From the NCBI GenBank assembly GCA_963810945.1, contig CAWEPI010000008.1:992001-1056000 (forward strand): DNA of 64,000 bases, written 5' to 3'. The notes below the pieces were generated by a model. That model was given only the letters and a program-made list of their open reading frames with translations, did not search any database and was not told the origin of the DNA. The translations under genes and the position numbers were made by a program. Positions 38,726 to 46,710 of the stretch are shown piece by piece. This stretch comes from JAOUEA01 sp963810945. Lineage in GTDB: Bacteria > Actinomycetota > UBA4738 > HRBIN12. The first letter of the stretch is position 1; every line of letters begins with the position of its first letter.

Positions 38726-39964
38726 TTGGCCGATCTTGGCCGTGTGGTGGTGGTTGGCGCGGGATTCGCGGGGTTGTCTGCCGCCCTGCTCCTTCGTGAG
38801 GCGGGCCTCGACGTGACGGTGCTCGAGGCGCGCGAGCGCGTGGGGGGTCGCGTGTGGTCGGCCACGATCACGAACGGTGCGGTGGTGGAGCTCGGCGCCG
38901 AGTGGATCATGGACCACGATACGGACGTGCTGGGCCTCGCGGAGCGGTTCGGGATCCCGGCGGTCGAGACCGGCGCCGACTATGGGCGCCGCGAGCCCAC
39001 CGGCGCCGGCGCCTCGCCGTTGGATGTCCAGGATGCCTTCTGCGAGGAGGCGAACCGTCTCCGATCGGCGATGGCGTCCGAACAGGCGGCGTCGGTGTCC
39101 CTGGGCGCGTTCCTCGACGCCGTCCCCGGCGACGACGACGCGCGACGCCTCGTGAAGATCCGCCTCGCCGGGACCTGTGCCCAGGGTCTCGACCGCGTGA
39201 CCCTGCTTCAGGTCGCCGGCGACGGCCGCGGCTTCACGCATCGGGCGGATCGCTACTTCCGCCTGGGACCGGGCAACCAGCGGCTCGCGGAGGCACTCGC
39301 CGACGAGGTGGACGACGTCCGGCTGGGGCTGGCCGTCGATTCGATCCGCCACGACCTCGACGGGGTGCGCGTGCGCAGCGGCAACGTCGAGGAGCGGGCC
39401 GATGCCGTGGTGGTGGCCGTGCCAGCGCCGATCGCCGCACGACTCAGCTTCGATCCCGTGCTGCCCGACGATCTCGCGATCGCCTTGCGTGAACTCCCGA
39501 TGGGTGTGGCCTCGAAGCTTGCGGTGGCCACGCGAGGGCGTCCCTCGGTCCGCTCCCTCCAGTCGACGGAGACCTCGATGTGGTGCTGGGTGGCCAACGG
39601 ATCCGACGGCGCGCCTCGCGGGTGCGTGGCCTCGTTCGCCGGATCCCCCGAGGCGCAGGAGCACCTCGGCATCGCGCAGGGACGGATGACGCCCTGGCTC
39701 GAGGCACTCGAGCGGATGAACCCCGATCTCGCCTTCGAGGGGGAGCCGGTGATGTACGCCTGGGCCGACGATCCGTTCACGTTGGGGGCCTACGTCGCCT
39801 GGGACGCGTCGTCGTGGGCGCGGATGGACGTGCTCGCCCGACCGGTCGGCCGCGTCGCCTTCGCGGGCGAACACACGGCCGGCGCGGCGTTCCACGGCAC
39901 GATGAACGGCGCGGTGTTGAGCGGCAGACGCGCGGCCGAGCAGGTGCTCGCCGCGATCGCGTGA
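38726..39964 (+). CDS. flavin-containing amine oxidase
   Basis: A 412-residue flavoprotein of the monoamine/polyamine-oxidase family. The FAD-binding VVGAGFAGLSAA (about residues 8-19) leads to the family's LEARERVGGRVWS, and the C-terminal GAYVAWD and FAGEHTAGAAFHGTMNGAVLSGRR region closes the flavin site. It may oxidise putrescine or a related amine. TTG at 38726 is chosen because GGAGAGGGG lies seven bases upstream. Divergent position next to the Pot importer strongly suggests a polyamine-catabolic role. Confidence 0.85.
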   Translation: MADLGRVVVVGAGFAGLSAALLLREAGLDVTVLEARERVGGRVWSATITNGAVVELGAEWIMDHDTDVLGLAERFGIPAVETGADYGRREPTGAGASPLDVQDAFCEEANRLRSAMASEQAASVSLGAFLDAVPGDDDARRLVKIRLAGTCAQGLDRVTLLQVAGDGRGFTHRADRYFRLGPGNQRLAEALADEVDDVRLGLAVDSIRHDLDGVRVRSGNVEERADAVVVAVPAPIAARLSFDPVLPDDLAIALRELPMGVASKLAVATRGRPSVRSLQSTETSMWCWVANGSDGAPRGCVASFAGSPEAQEHLGIAQGRMTPWLEALERMNPDLAFEGEPVMYAWADDPFTLGAYVAWDASSWARMDVLARPVGRVAFAGEHTAGAAFHGTMNGAVLSGRRAAEQVLAAIA

Positions 39965-40048
39965 ACGCGGACCCCGGCTGACACCTCCCCCCGATGCGTT
40001 GCTAGGCTCGCGGCCTCGTCGCCGTCGAACCCGGAAAGAGGGATACCT

Positions 40049-40884
40049 GTGAGTGAGTCGCCTGTCGCCGAGCCCGTCGTGCTGATCGAGGATCTGGGCC
40101 CCGTACGCCGCCTGACGATGAACCGACCGGACGCGCTGAACGCGTTGAACGGCGGGCTCGTCGACGCGCTCTCCGACGCGATCCGTGCCGCCGGTGCGGA
40201 CGACGCCGTCAGCGTCGTGATCCTGCGCGGGTCGGGGAGGGCGTTCTGTGCCGGCTACGACCTCAACGAGGACGCCGAGGGCGGCGAGCACGACGCCCGC
40301 GCCTGGCACGGCGACCTCGCGCGCTCAACCGAGCGGATGTTCGAGTTCCTGGACTGCCCCAAGCCCACGATCGCCCAGGTCCATTCGTACTGCCTGGCGG
40401 GGGGACGGATCTGATGCTCGCCTGCGACCTCGCGGTGGCGGCCGACGATGCGAAGTTCGGATACGTGGACGTGCGGTTCGGCTCGGGTGTGGTCTCGATG
40501 TTCCTGCCCTGGGTGGTGGGTGTCCGCAAGGCCAAGGAGCTCCTCTTCACGGGCGAGGATCGGGTCTCGGCCGAGGAGGCGTTGCGGATCGGATTGGTGA
40601 ACCGCGTGGTCCCGAAGGACGATCTGGACGAGGCCACGCTGGCGCTCGCCAACGAGATCGCCATGAACGAGCCGTTCGTGATCCAGACCACCAAGCGCGC
40701 GGTGAACCGGGCGTGGGACGTCGCGGGGTTCCGCGCCGCGATGGCCGCCAACACCGAGCTCGACGTGATGATCGAAACCGCGAACCTCCCCGCGCGCGAC
40801 GAGTTCCGCCGGATCACCCAGGCGGACGGGCTCAAGGCGGCGATCGCCTGGCGGGACGCCAGGTTCCGCGGTGACGAGGGATGA
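40049..40884 (+). CDS. enoyl-CoA hydratase/isomerase, split by a frameshift
   Basis: Crotonase-fold protein of about 278 residues acting on acyl-CoA thioesters. The N-terminal half has NRPDALNAL and GSGRAFCAGYDL (first oxyanion-hole segment). The frame is lost at the G run 40405-40411: six Gs follow CTGGC, where seven would give CLAGGTDLMLACDL and rejoin the second half (second oxyanion segment, GSGVVSMFLPW). GTG at 40049 follows AAAGAGGG. The last four bases overlap the start of the acyl-CoA synthetase, so the two are coupled. A missing base in a homopolymer is the simplest explanation. Confidence 0.82.
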
Positions 40885-42980
40885 GCGGACGCGATCTGCG
40901 GCCCTTGCTCGCGCCTCGTTCCATCGCCGTCGTCGGGGCGTCCGAGTCCGCCGACTCATGGGCCCCGGAGATCGAGCGTTCGCTCAGGCATGTCGGCTAC
41001 ACCGGTGAGCTCTATCCGGTGAACCCCAAGTACGACGAGGTCTGGGGGCGGCCGTGCCTCAAGGCCGTCACCGAGCTGCCGCGCGGGGTGGACCTCGTGG
41101 TCTTCGTGGTACCGGCGCGGATCGTCGTGCGGATGATCGACGACTGCGGCACGGTCGGGGTCCGCGGCATCATGGTGGTCTCCTCGGGCTTCGCGGAGGC
41201 GGGTGCGGAAGGGCGCGCGCTCCAGGAGGAGCTGCGGGCGGCCGCGGAGCGCACCGGCATCCCGATCCTGGGACCGAACGTCGAGGGATTCGTCAACTAC
41301 ATTGACCATGTGGCGCCGTACGGCACCACCCCGCCGCCCAACCCCGTGCCCGGGACGATCAGCGTGATCAGCCAGAGCGGCACGGTCGCGTGGGCGATGA
41401 ACCAGCTGGCGTCCGACCGAGGCGTGGGGTTGCGGATCATCCTCGGGGTGGGCAACGAGGCGGTGCTCGGCCTGGGCGACATGTTCGCCTGGGCCGCCTC
41501 GGATCCCAAGACCAAGGTGGTCACGTCGTACATCGAGACGATGCGCGACGTGGAGCGCATCGGCGAGGGGCTCGAGGCGCTCCGCCGGGCGCGCAAGCCG
41601 GTCCTGATCTGCGCGCCGGAAGGCCGCAGCGAGGCCGCCCGCCGGTCGATCGTGGCGCACACGGGGGCGCTCGCGGGCAACACGGCCCTGCGGGACGCCT
41701 GGCTGCGCGGCCACGGGGTGGTCCTCGTCGAGGACCCCGTGACGATGTTCGAAGCCGCGGTCCTGCTGAGCCACGTGAAGAAGCTCCGCACCCCCGGCGT
41801 GGCGGCCGCCCTGCAGTCCGGGGGGGCCTGCACCCTCTTCGCGGAGGCGGCGGGATCCCAGCGCCTCGCCCTGCCCGAGTTCGCCTCGACCACCAAGCGG
41901 AAGCTCAGGCGGGTCCTGCCGCACTACGCCTCGCAGAACAACCCGCTCGACGTCACCGGGCAGGCGGCCGTCGAGACCGACATGTTCGAGGGCGCGATCG
42001 AAGCGCTCGCGAGCGACCCCGGCGTGGGCCTGATCGTGTTCGACGCGTTCCCCCCGCGGCTGGTGGGCGAGACGCCCTGGGCCGACCCGGTGTTGCGCAA
42101 GGCGCTCCAGCTCCAGAAGACCACCGGCGTCGCGTTCGTGAGCGTGGCGATGAGCCCGCTCGCCTACATCCCCGAGGCCACCGCGTTCACGCGGGAGTGG
42201 CGGCTCCCCTTCCTGCAGGGGCACCGGGCCGCGTGCGGCGCGATCGACGCGCTGATCCGGTTCCAGTCCTCGAGCGCGCGCGCCGTGCCCGCCCTGCCCC
42301 CGCATCCGGCGCGCGCGCGAGCGCTGCGCGTGCTGCGGGGACGCTCGGGACCCGTCGACGAGGCGACGGGGGCGAAGCTCCTCGAGCTCTACGGCGTGCG
42401 CCGCCCGAAGGAAGGGGTGGCGGCCACGCCGTCGCGCGCGGGCGCGATCGCCCGCACGCTGCGGTTCCCGGTGGTGGTGAAGGCCCTCGCCCCGGAGATC
42501 CCGCACAAGGCGCGGCTGGGCGGGGTCCGCCTCGACATCGCCAACCCGACCGACGTGGAGGTCGCCGCGGCCGAGGTCCTCGAGGCGGCGAAGCGCGCGG
42601 GCGCGCGGGCGCCGAGGGTCCTCGTGCAGGAGATGGTGCGTGGGGCGGAGGTCCTGGTCGGCGCCGTCGTCGACGATCGGTTCGGCGCGATGTTGACGAT
42701 GCGCCCGGGCGGGGCGCTCGCCGAGGCCGGCGCGGCGATCTTCATGCCGTGCCCTCTCACCCCGGCGCAGGCGCGCGCCTACGTGGAGGACCAGGCGGAG
42801 CACTGTGGCCTGGATCCGGCGCAGCACGACCTCCGGGCGGCCGCCCGCGCGGTCGAGGCCATCGCCCGCGCCGCCCACGACCTGCGGGGGCGGATCACGT
42901 CGCTCGAGGCGAACCCCCTGCTCGTCGACGAGCGGGGCGCCGTGGCCGTGGACGCGCTCGCCGAAGCGCGGCCCGCGTGA
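40881..42980 (+). CDS. ADP-forming acyl-CoA synthetase (acetate-CoA ligase family)
   Basis: A 699-residue single-chain NDP-forming acyl-CoA synthetase. Order: CoA-binding Rossmann domain (about 5-130; VVGASESAD), two succinyl-CoA-synthetase-like domains (about 140-450; ISQSGTVAWAM, and the phosphohistidine region at SIVAHTGALAG), and an ATP-grasp domain (about 475-695; FPVVVKALAPEIPHKARLGGV). It converts an acyl-CoA with ADP and phosphate to the acid and ATP, or the reverse. Its ATG overlaps the enoyl-CoA hydratase stop, suggesting the pair processes one acyl-CoA. Confidence 0.9.
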   Translation: MSGRDLRPLLAPRSIAVVGASESADSWAPEIERSLRHVGYTGELYPVNPKYDEVWGRPCLKAVTELPRGVDLVVFVVPARIVVRMIDDCGTVGVRGIMVVSSGFAEAGAEGRALQEELRAAAERTGIPILGPNVEGFVNYIDHVAPYGTTPPPNPVPGTISVISQSGTVAWAMNQLASDRGVGLRIILGVGNEAVLGLGDMFAWAASDPKTKVVTSYIETMRDVERIGEGLEALRRARKPVLICAPEGRSEAARRSIVAHTGALAGNTALRDAWLRGHGVVLVEDPVTMFEAAVLLSHVKKLRTPGVAAALQSGGACTLFAEAAGSQRLALPEFASTTKRKLRRVLPHYASQNNPLDVTGQAAVETDMFEGAIEALASDPGVGLIVFDAFPPRLVGETPWADPVLRKALQLQKTTGVAFVSVAMSPLAYIPEATAFTREWRLPFLQGHRAACGAIDALIRFQSSSARAVPALPPHPARARALRVLRGRSGPVDEATGAKLLELYGVRRPKEGVAATPSRAGAIARTLRFPVVVKALAPEIPHKARLGGVRLDIANPTDVEVAAAEVLEAAKRAGARAPRVLVQEMVRGAEVLVGAVVDDRFGAMLTMRPGGALAEAGAAIFMPCPLTPAQARAYVEDQAEHCGLDPAQHDLRAAARAVEAIARAAHDLRGRITSLEANPLLVDERGAVAVDALAEARPA

Positions 42981-43828
42981 TCTACGGGCTCGTCGCGGCC
43001 CTCGGATGGGGGGCCGCCGATTTCGGCGGGGCGGTGGCGGGCCGGCGCATCGGGAGCCTTGCCACGGTCCTCGTCGCGCAGGGGCTCAGCGCGGTCATCG
43101 TGACGATCGTCTTCTTCGGGGCCGGGCACGGCGTCGGGGAGCTGGCGCCGATCGCGTGGTGGATCGCGCTCAACGGGGTCGTCTCGGCGGGCGCGTATAC
43201 GACCCACTACCGGGCCCTGCAGCTCGGCCCCATGGTCGTGGTGTCTCCGGTGAGCGCGGCCTACGCGGTGGTCGGTGTCGCCCTGTCGGTGGTCATCCTC
43301 GGTGAGCGGCCCTCCGCGCTGGCGCTGGTGGGGGCGTTCGTGACGGTGATCGGCGTCATGCTCGCCTCCACGGACCTGAAGAAGCTCATCGCGGGGACCC
43401 ATGGGATCCCGGCGGGACTCCCGTGGGCGATCGCCGCTGCGGTGATGTTCGGCATCGGCGGGTTCATCCTCGGGTGGGCGTCAAAGGAGGTGGGGGCGAT
43501 CCCCGCGCTGTGGGGATCGCGGACGGCGCAGGTGATCTGCTTCGGCGCGATGGCGGCGCTGCGGCCACACGAGCTCCGGCAGGTAGGCCGCAACGTGGGC
43601 ACGGCCGTCGCCGTCGCCACCGGGATCGTCGACCTCGTGGGCGTGCTGGCCTTGGTGTTCGGCGCGGCGGCCGGCTTCCTGTCGATCGTGCTGGCCGCCT
43701 CGGCCATCTTCCCGCTGATCGCGGTGGCGCTCAGCGTCGCCTTCCTGCACGAGCGGCCGGTCCCCAACCAGATCGCGGGCGCGGTCGTGGTGGTCTCGGG
43801 CCTGATCCTGCTCGGGTTGGGGAGCTAG
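42977..43828 (+). CDS. EamA/DMT-family transporter
   Basis: A 283-residue membrane protein with ten predicted helices arranged as two five-helix EamA repeats; the second ends in FLHERPVPNQIAGAVVVVSGLI. DMT exporters usually move amino acids or metabolites out of the cell; the substrate is unknown. GTG start overlaps the synthetase stop (GTGA at 42977-42980), so it belongs to the same operon. Its stop shares a CTAG with the convergent betA stop. Confidence 0.85.
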   Translation: MIYGLVAALGWGAADFGGAVAGRRIGSLATVLVAQGLSAVIVTIVFFGAGHGVGELAPIAWWIALNGVVSAGAYTTHYRALQLGPMVVVSPVSAAYAVVGVALSVVILGERPSALALVGAFVTVIGVMLASTDLKKLIAGTHGIPAGLPWAIAAAVMFGIGGFILGWASKEVGAIPALWGSRTAQVICFGAMAALRPHELRQVGRNVGTAVAVATGIVDLVGVLALVFGAAAGFLSIVLAASAIFPLIAVALSVAFLHERPVPNQIAGAVVVVSGLILLGLGS

Positions 43829-45516
43829 CCCTCGACCTTCTTCGCCGCGGGCTTCCGCGTGCGCTTCTTCGCGTGCCGGTAGAACTCGACGGGCTCGGGG
43901 GCGAGAGGCGTGTTGCCCAAGATCAGGTCCGCGGCCTTCTCCGCGGTCATCATCACCGGCGCGTAGATGTTGCCGTTGGTCACGTACGGCATCACCGAGG
44001 CGTCGACCACGCGCAGGCCCTCGGTGCCGTGCACGGCCATCGTGAGCGGATCGGTCACGGACATCGCATCGATGCCCATCCGGGCCGTGCACGAGGGATG
44101 CAGCGCGGTCTCGGCGTCCCTTGCCACCCAGTCCAGGACCTCCTCGTCGGTCGCGACGGAGGGACCGGGCGAGAGCTCCCCGGCGTTGAAGGGATCGAAG
44201 GCGGGCTGGTTGAGGATGTCCCGCGCCACCGTGATGGCCTCGACCCACTCCCTACGGTCCTGGTCGGTGGACAGGTAGTTGAACCGCAGCGCCGGGTGCG
44301 CCGACGGGTCGGTGCTCTTGATCTTCACGGAGCCGCGCGCGTCGGAGTACATGGGCCCGATGTGCACCTGGTAGCCGTGGTCGCTCGCCGGCGCGGACCC
44401 GTCGTAACGCACCGCGATCGGCAGGAAATGGAACATCAGGTTCGGGTACGCGACGCCGTCGTCGCCGCGGACGAACCCGCCCGCCTCGAAGTGATTGGTG
44501 GCCCCCGGACCCGAGCGGAAGAAGAGCCACTGGAACCCGATCCAGGGCCGGTACCGCAGCTTCATGTACGGGGCGACGGAGACGGGCTGCTTGCAGGCGT
44601 ACTGGATGTATACCTCCAGGTGGTCCTGTAGGTGCTCGCCCACCCCGGGCAGGTCGTGCACCACCTCGACCCCGAGCGCGCGGAGCTCGTCCGCGTTCCC
44701 GACGCCGGAGAGCTGCAACAGCTGCGGTGAGTTGATCGCACCGCCGCACAGGACGACCTCGCCGGTACGTACGCGATGGCGCTGCCGGCCTCGCGTGTAC
44801 TCGACGCCGACGGCGCGTTTGCCCTGGAAGAGGATCCGCGTGACGCAGGCGCGCGTCTGCACCTCGAGGTTCTCCCGAGCCATCACCGGGTGGAGGTACG
44901 CGCGCGCGGCGGAGAGGCGTCGGCCGTTGCGGATATTGCGGTCGAACGGGGCGAAGCCCTCCTGGCGGTATCCGTTCACGTCGTCGGTGAGGGGGTAGCC
45001 GGCTTGCTGCACGGCCTCGAAGAACGCCCCGAAGAGCGGGCTGGTTGCGGGGCCGCGTTCGAGTCCGAGCGGGCCCGCGTGGCCGCGGAACGGGTCGTCG
45101 ATGTCGGCCGCGAGGCACGTCTCCATCCGCTTGAAGTAGGGCAGGCAGTGGGCGTAGTCCCACGTCTGCATGCCCGGATCCGCGCCCCATCGCTCGTAGT
45201 CCATGGGGTTCCCGCGCTGGAAGATCATCCCGTTGATGCTGCTTGAGCCGCCCAGGACCTTGCCCCGCGCGTGATAGATCCGGCGGCCGTTCATGAACGG
45301 CTCGGGCTCGGATTCGTACTTCCAGTCGTAGAAGCGGTTGCCGATCGGGAAGGGCAGCGCCGCGGGCATGTGGATGAAGACGTCCCAGGGGTAGTCGGAA
45401 CGACCCGCCTCGAGCACCAGCACGCGGTTCGCCGGATCGGCGCTCAGCCTGTTGGCGAGGGCGCTCCCCGCGGACCCACCGCCGATGATCACGAAGTCGT
45501 ACTGCGTGGCCGCCAC
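43825..45516 (-). CDS. betA: choline dehydrogenase-type GMC oxidoreductase
   Basis: A 563-residue GMC flavoenzyme. FAD-binding GGGSAGSALANRLS is at residues 11-24, the GMC signature GKVLGGSSSINGMIFQRGNP near 85, and the second signature GGAINSPQLLQLSG near 265; the catalytic His region HPSCTARMG is near 465. BetA oxidises choline to betaine aldehyde and often on to glycine betaine. The GTG at 45516 is preceded by GGGGGAGG. The gene is divergent from the betaine importer, with a shared operator between, and no betB is present, so BetA may do both steps or betB lies elsewhere. Other alcohols remain possible. Confidence 0.88.
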   Translation of the reverse strand: MAATQYDFVIIGGGSAGSALANRLSADPANRVLVLEAGRSDYPWDVFIHMPAALPFPIGNRFYDWKYESEPEPFMNGRRIYHARGKVLGGSSSINGMIFQRGNPMDYERWGADPGMQTWDYAHCLPYFKRMETCLAADIDDPFRGHAGPLGLERGPATSPLFGAFFEAVQQAGYPLTDDVNGYRQEGFAPFDRNIRNGRRLSAARAYLHPVMARENLEVQTRACVTRILFQGKRAVGVEYTRGRQRHRVRTGEVVLCGGAINSPQLLQLSGVGNADELRALGVEVVHDLPGVGEHLQDHLEVYIQYACKQPVSVAPYMKLRYRPWIGFQWLFFRSGPGATNHFEAGGFVRGDDGVAYPNLMFHFLPIAVRYDGSAPASDHGYQVHIGPMYSDARGSVKIKSTDPSAHPALRFNYLSTDQDRREWVEAITVARDILNQPAFDPFNAGELSPGPSVATDEEVLDWVARDAETALHPSCTARMGIDAMSVTDPLTMAVHGTEGLRVVDASVMPYVTNGNIYAPVMMTAEKAADLILGNTPLAPEPVEFYRHAKKRTRKPAAKKVEG

Positions 45517-45582
45517 GGCCTCCCCCTTCGCTCCCGTTCGCGCCGGAGTCTGCACCAGACGGCCGCGACACGCCCGCCTTCC

Positions 45583-45635
45583 GTTGCAGACGGCGCAACC
45601 CCTGCCTTGCGCCTGGGGTCGGTCGGGACCAATAT
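45583..45635 (+). promoter_or_regulatory. promoter and operator between betA and proV
   Basis: GTTGC-AGACGGC-GCAAC (45583-45599) is an inverted repeat, followed after 7 bases by TTGC (45607), which begins the -35-like TTGCGC. CAATAT (45630-45635) is 17 bases further, a plausible -10. The same arrangement occurs at 49890-49941, upstream of the dehydrogenase operon. Its position also covers the betA start region on the other strand. Confidence 0.55.
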
Positions 45636-45675
45636 CCGACGGTCGAGGGGTTCGCCGGTGGGAGGGGGTCTTCAC

Positions 45676-46710
45676 GTGGACGATGCCGCCAAGGTCACGG
45701 TCGCGTGCCGCAACGTGTGGAAGGTGTACGGACCCAAGGCCGAGCGGATCGTCGGATCGCCCGATGCGAGCCTCTCCCGGCAGGAGCTCCTGGAGAAGAC
45801 CGGCTGCGTCGCGGCCGTGCGCGACGTCTCCTTCGAGGTGGCGCCGGGCGAGGTCTTCGTCGTCATGGGCCTGTCGGGCTCGGGCAAGTCGACGCTCGTG
45901 CGGATGATCAACCGTCTCCACGACCCGACGAGCGGTCAGGTCCTGGTCGACGGGGACGACGTGGTGACGATGGACGACGAGCGCCTCCGCGCCCTGCGGC
46001 GGCGCAAGATCAGCATGGTGTTCCAGCACTTCGGCTTGCTGCCGCATCGCACCATCCTGGACAACGTGGCGTTCGGCCTCGAGGTGCAGGGGGCGGAGAA
46101 GGACGCCCGCGCGTCGCGCTCGCAGGAGGTGCTCGACCGCGTCGGCCTCGGTTCCTGGGGGCGTTCCTTTCCCGACGAGCTGTCGGGTGGGATGCAGCAA
46201 CGCGTGGGACTGGCCCGCGCCCTCGCCACCGATCCGGAGATCATGCTCTTCGACGAGCCGTTCAGCGCACTGGACCCCTTGATCCGCCGCGACATGCAGG
46301 ACGAGGTGATCCGTCTGCAGAAGGACGTGCAGAAGACGATGATCTTCATCACGCACGACCTGATGGAGGCGCTGAAGCTCGGCGACCGCATCGCGATCAT
46401 GAAGGACGGGGCGTTCGTCCAGGTCGGCACCCCGGAGGAGGTCGTGGCGCACCCGGCCGACGACTACGTGGCCGACTTCACGCGCGACGTCCCGCGCACG
46501 CACGTCCTCACGGTGCGCACGATCATGCGCTCGACGAACGGGGGCGCCGACTACGCCGGGGACGTCGAGGCCACCACCGTGGTGCGTGACGTCCTCCCGC
46601 GCATGGTCGATCACGACCGCCCGTTCCGCGTCGTGAGCGAAGGGTCGCAGGTGGGGACGATCGACCGGGCCGCCGTGCTCGCGGCGATGGTGGAGGACGA
46701 CGCCTCGTGA
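45676..46710 (+). CDS. proV: glycine betaine/proline ABC transporter ATPase
   Basis: A 344-residue ATPase of the ProV/OpuAA type. The characteristic N-terminal insertion before the core (GPKAERIVGSPDASLSRQE), Walker A GLSGSGKST, signature LSGGMQQR, Walker B LFDEPFSALD and switch THDLMEAL are all present, with a divergent CBS-like tail (about 275-344) that in relatives senses ionic strength. GTG at 45676 follows GGAGGGGG. It opens a three-gene operon with overlapping junctions. Confidence 0.92.
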   Translation: MDDAAKVTVACRNVWKVYGPKAERIVGSPDASLSRQELLEKTGCVAAVRDVSFEVAPGEVFVVMGLSGSGKSTLVRMINRLHDPTSGQVLVDGDDVVTMDDERLRALRRRKISMVFQHFGLLPHRTILDNVAFGLEVQGAEKDARASRSQEVLDRVGLGSWGRSFPDELSGGMQQRVGLARALATDPEIMLFDEPFSALDPLIRRDMQDEVIRLQKDVQKTMIFITHDLMEALKLGDRIAIMKDGAFVQVGTPEEVVAHPADDYVADFTRDVPRTHVLTVRTIMRSTNGGADYAGDVEATTVVRDVLPRMVDHDRPFRVVSEGSQVGTIDRAAVLAAMVEDDAS

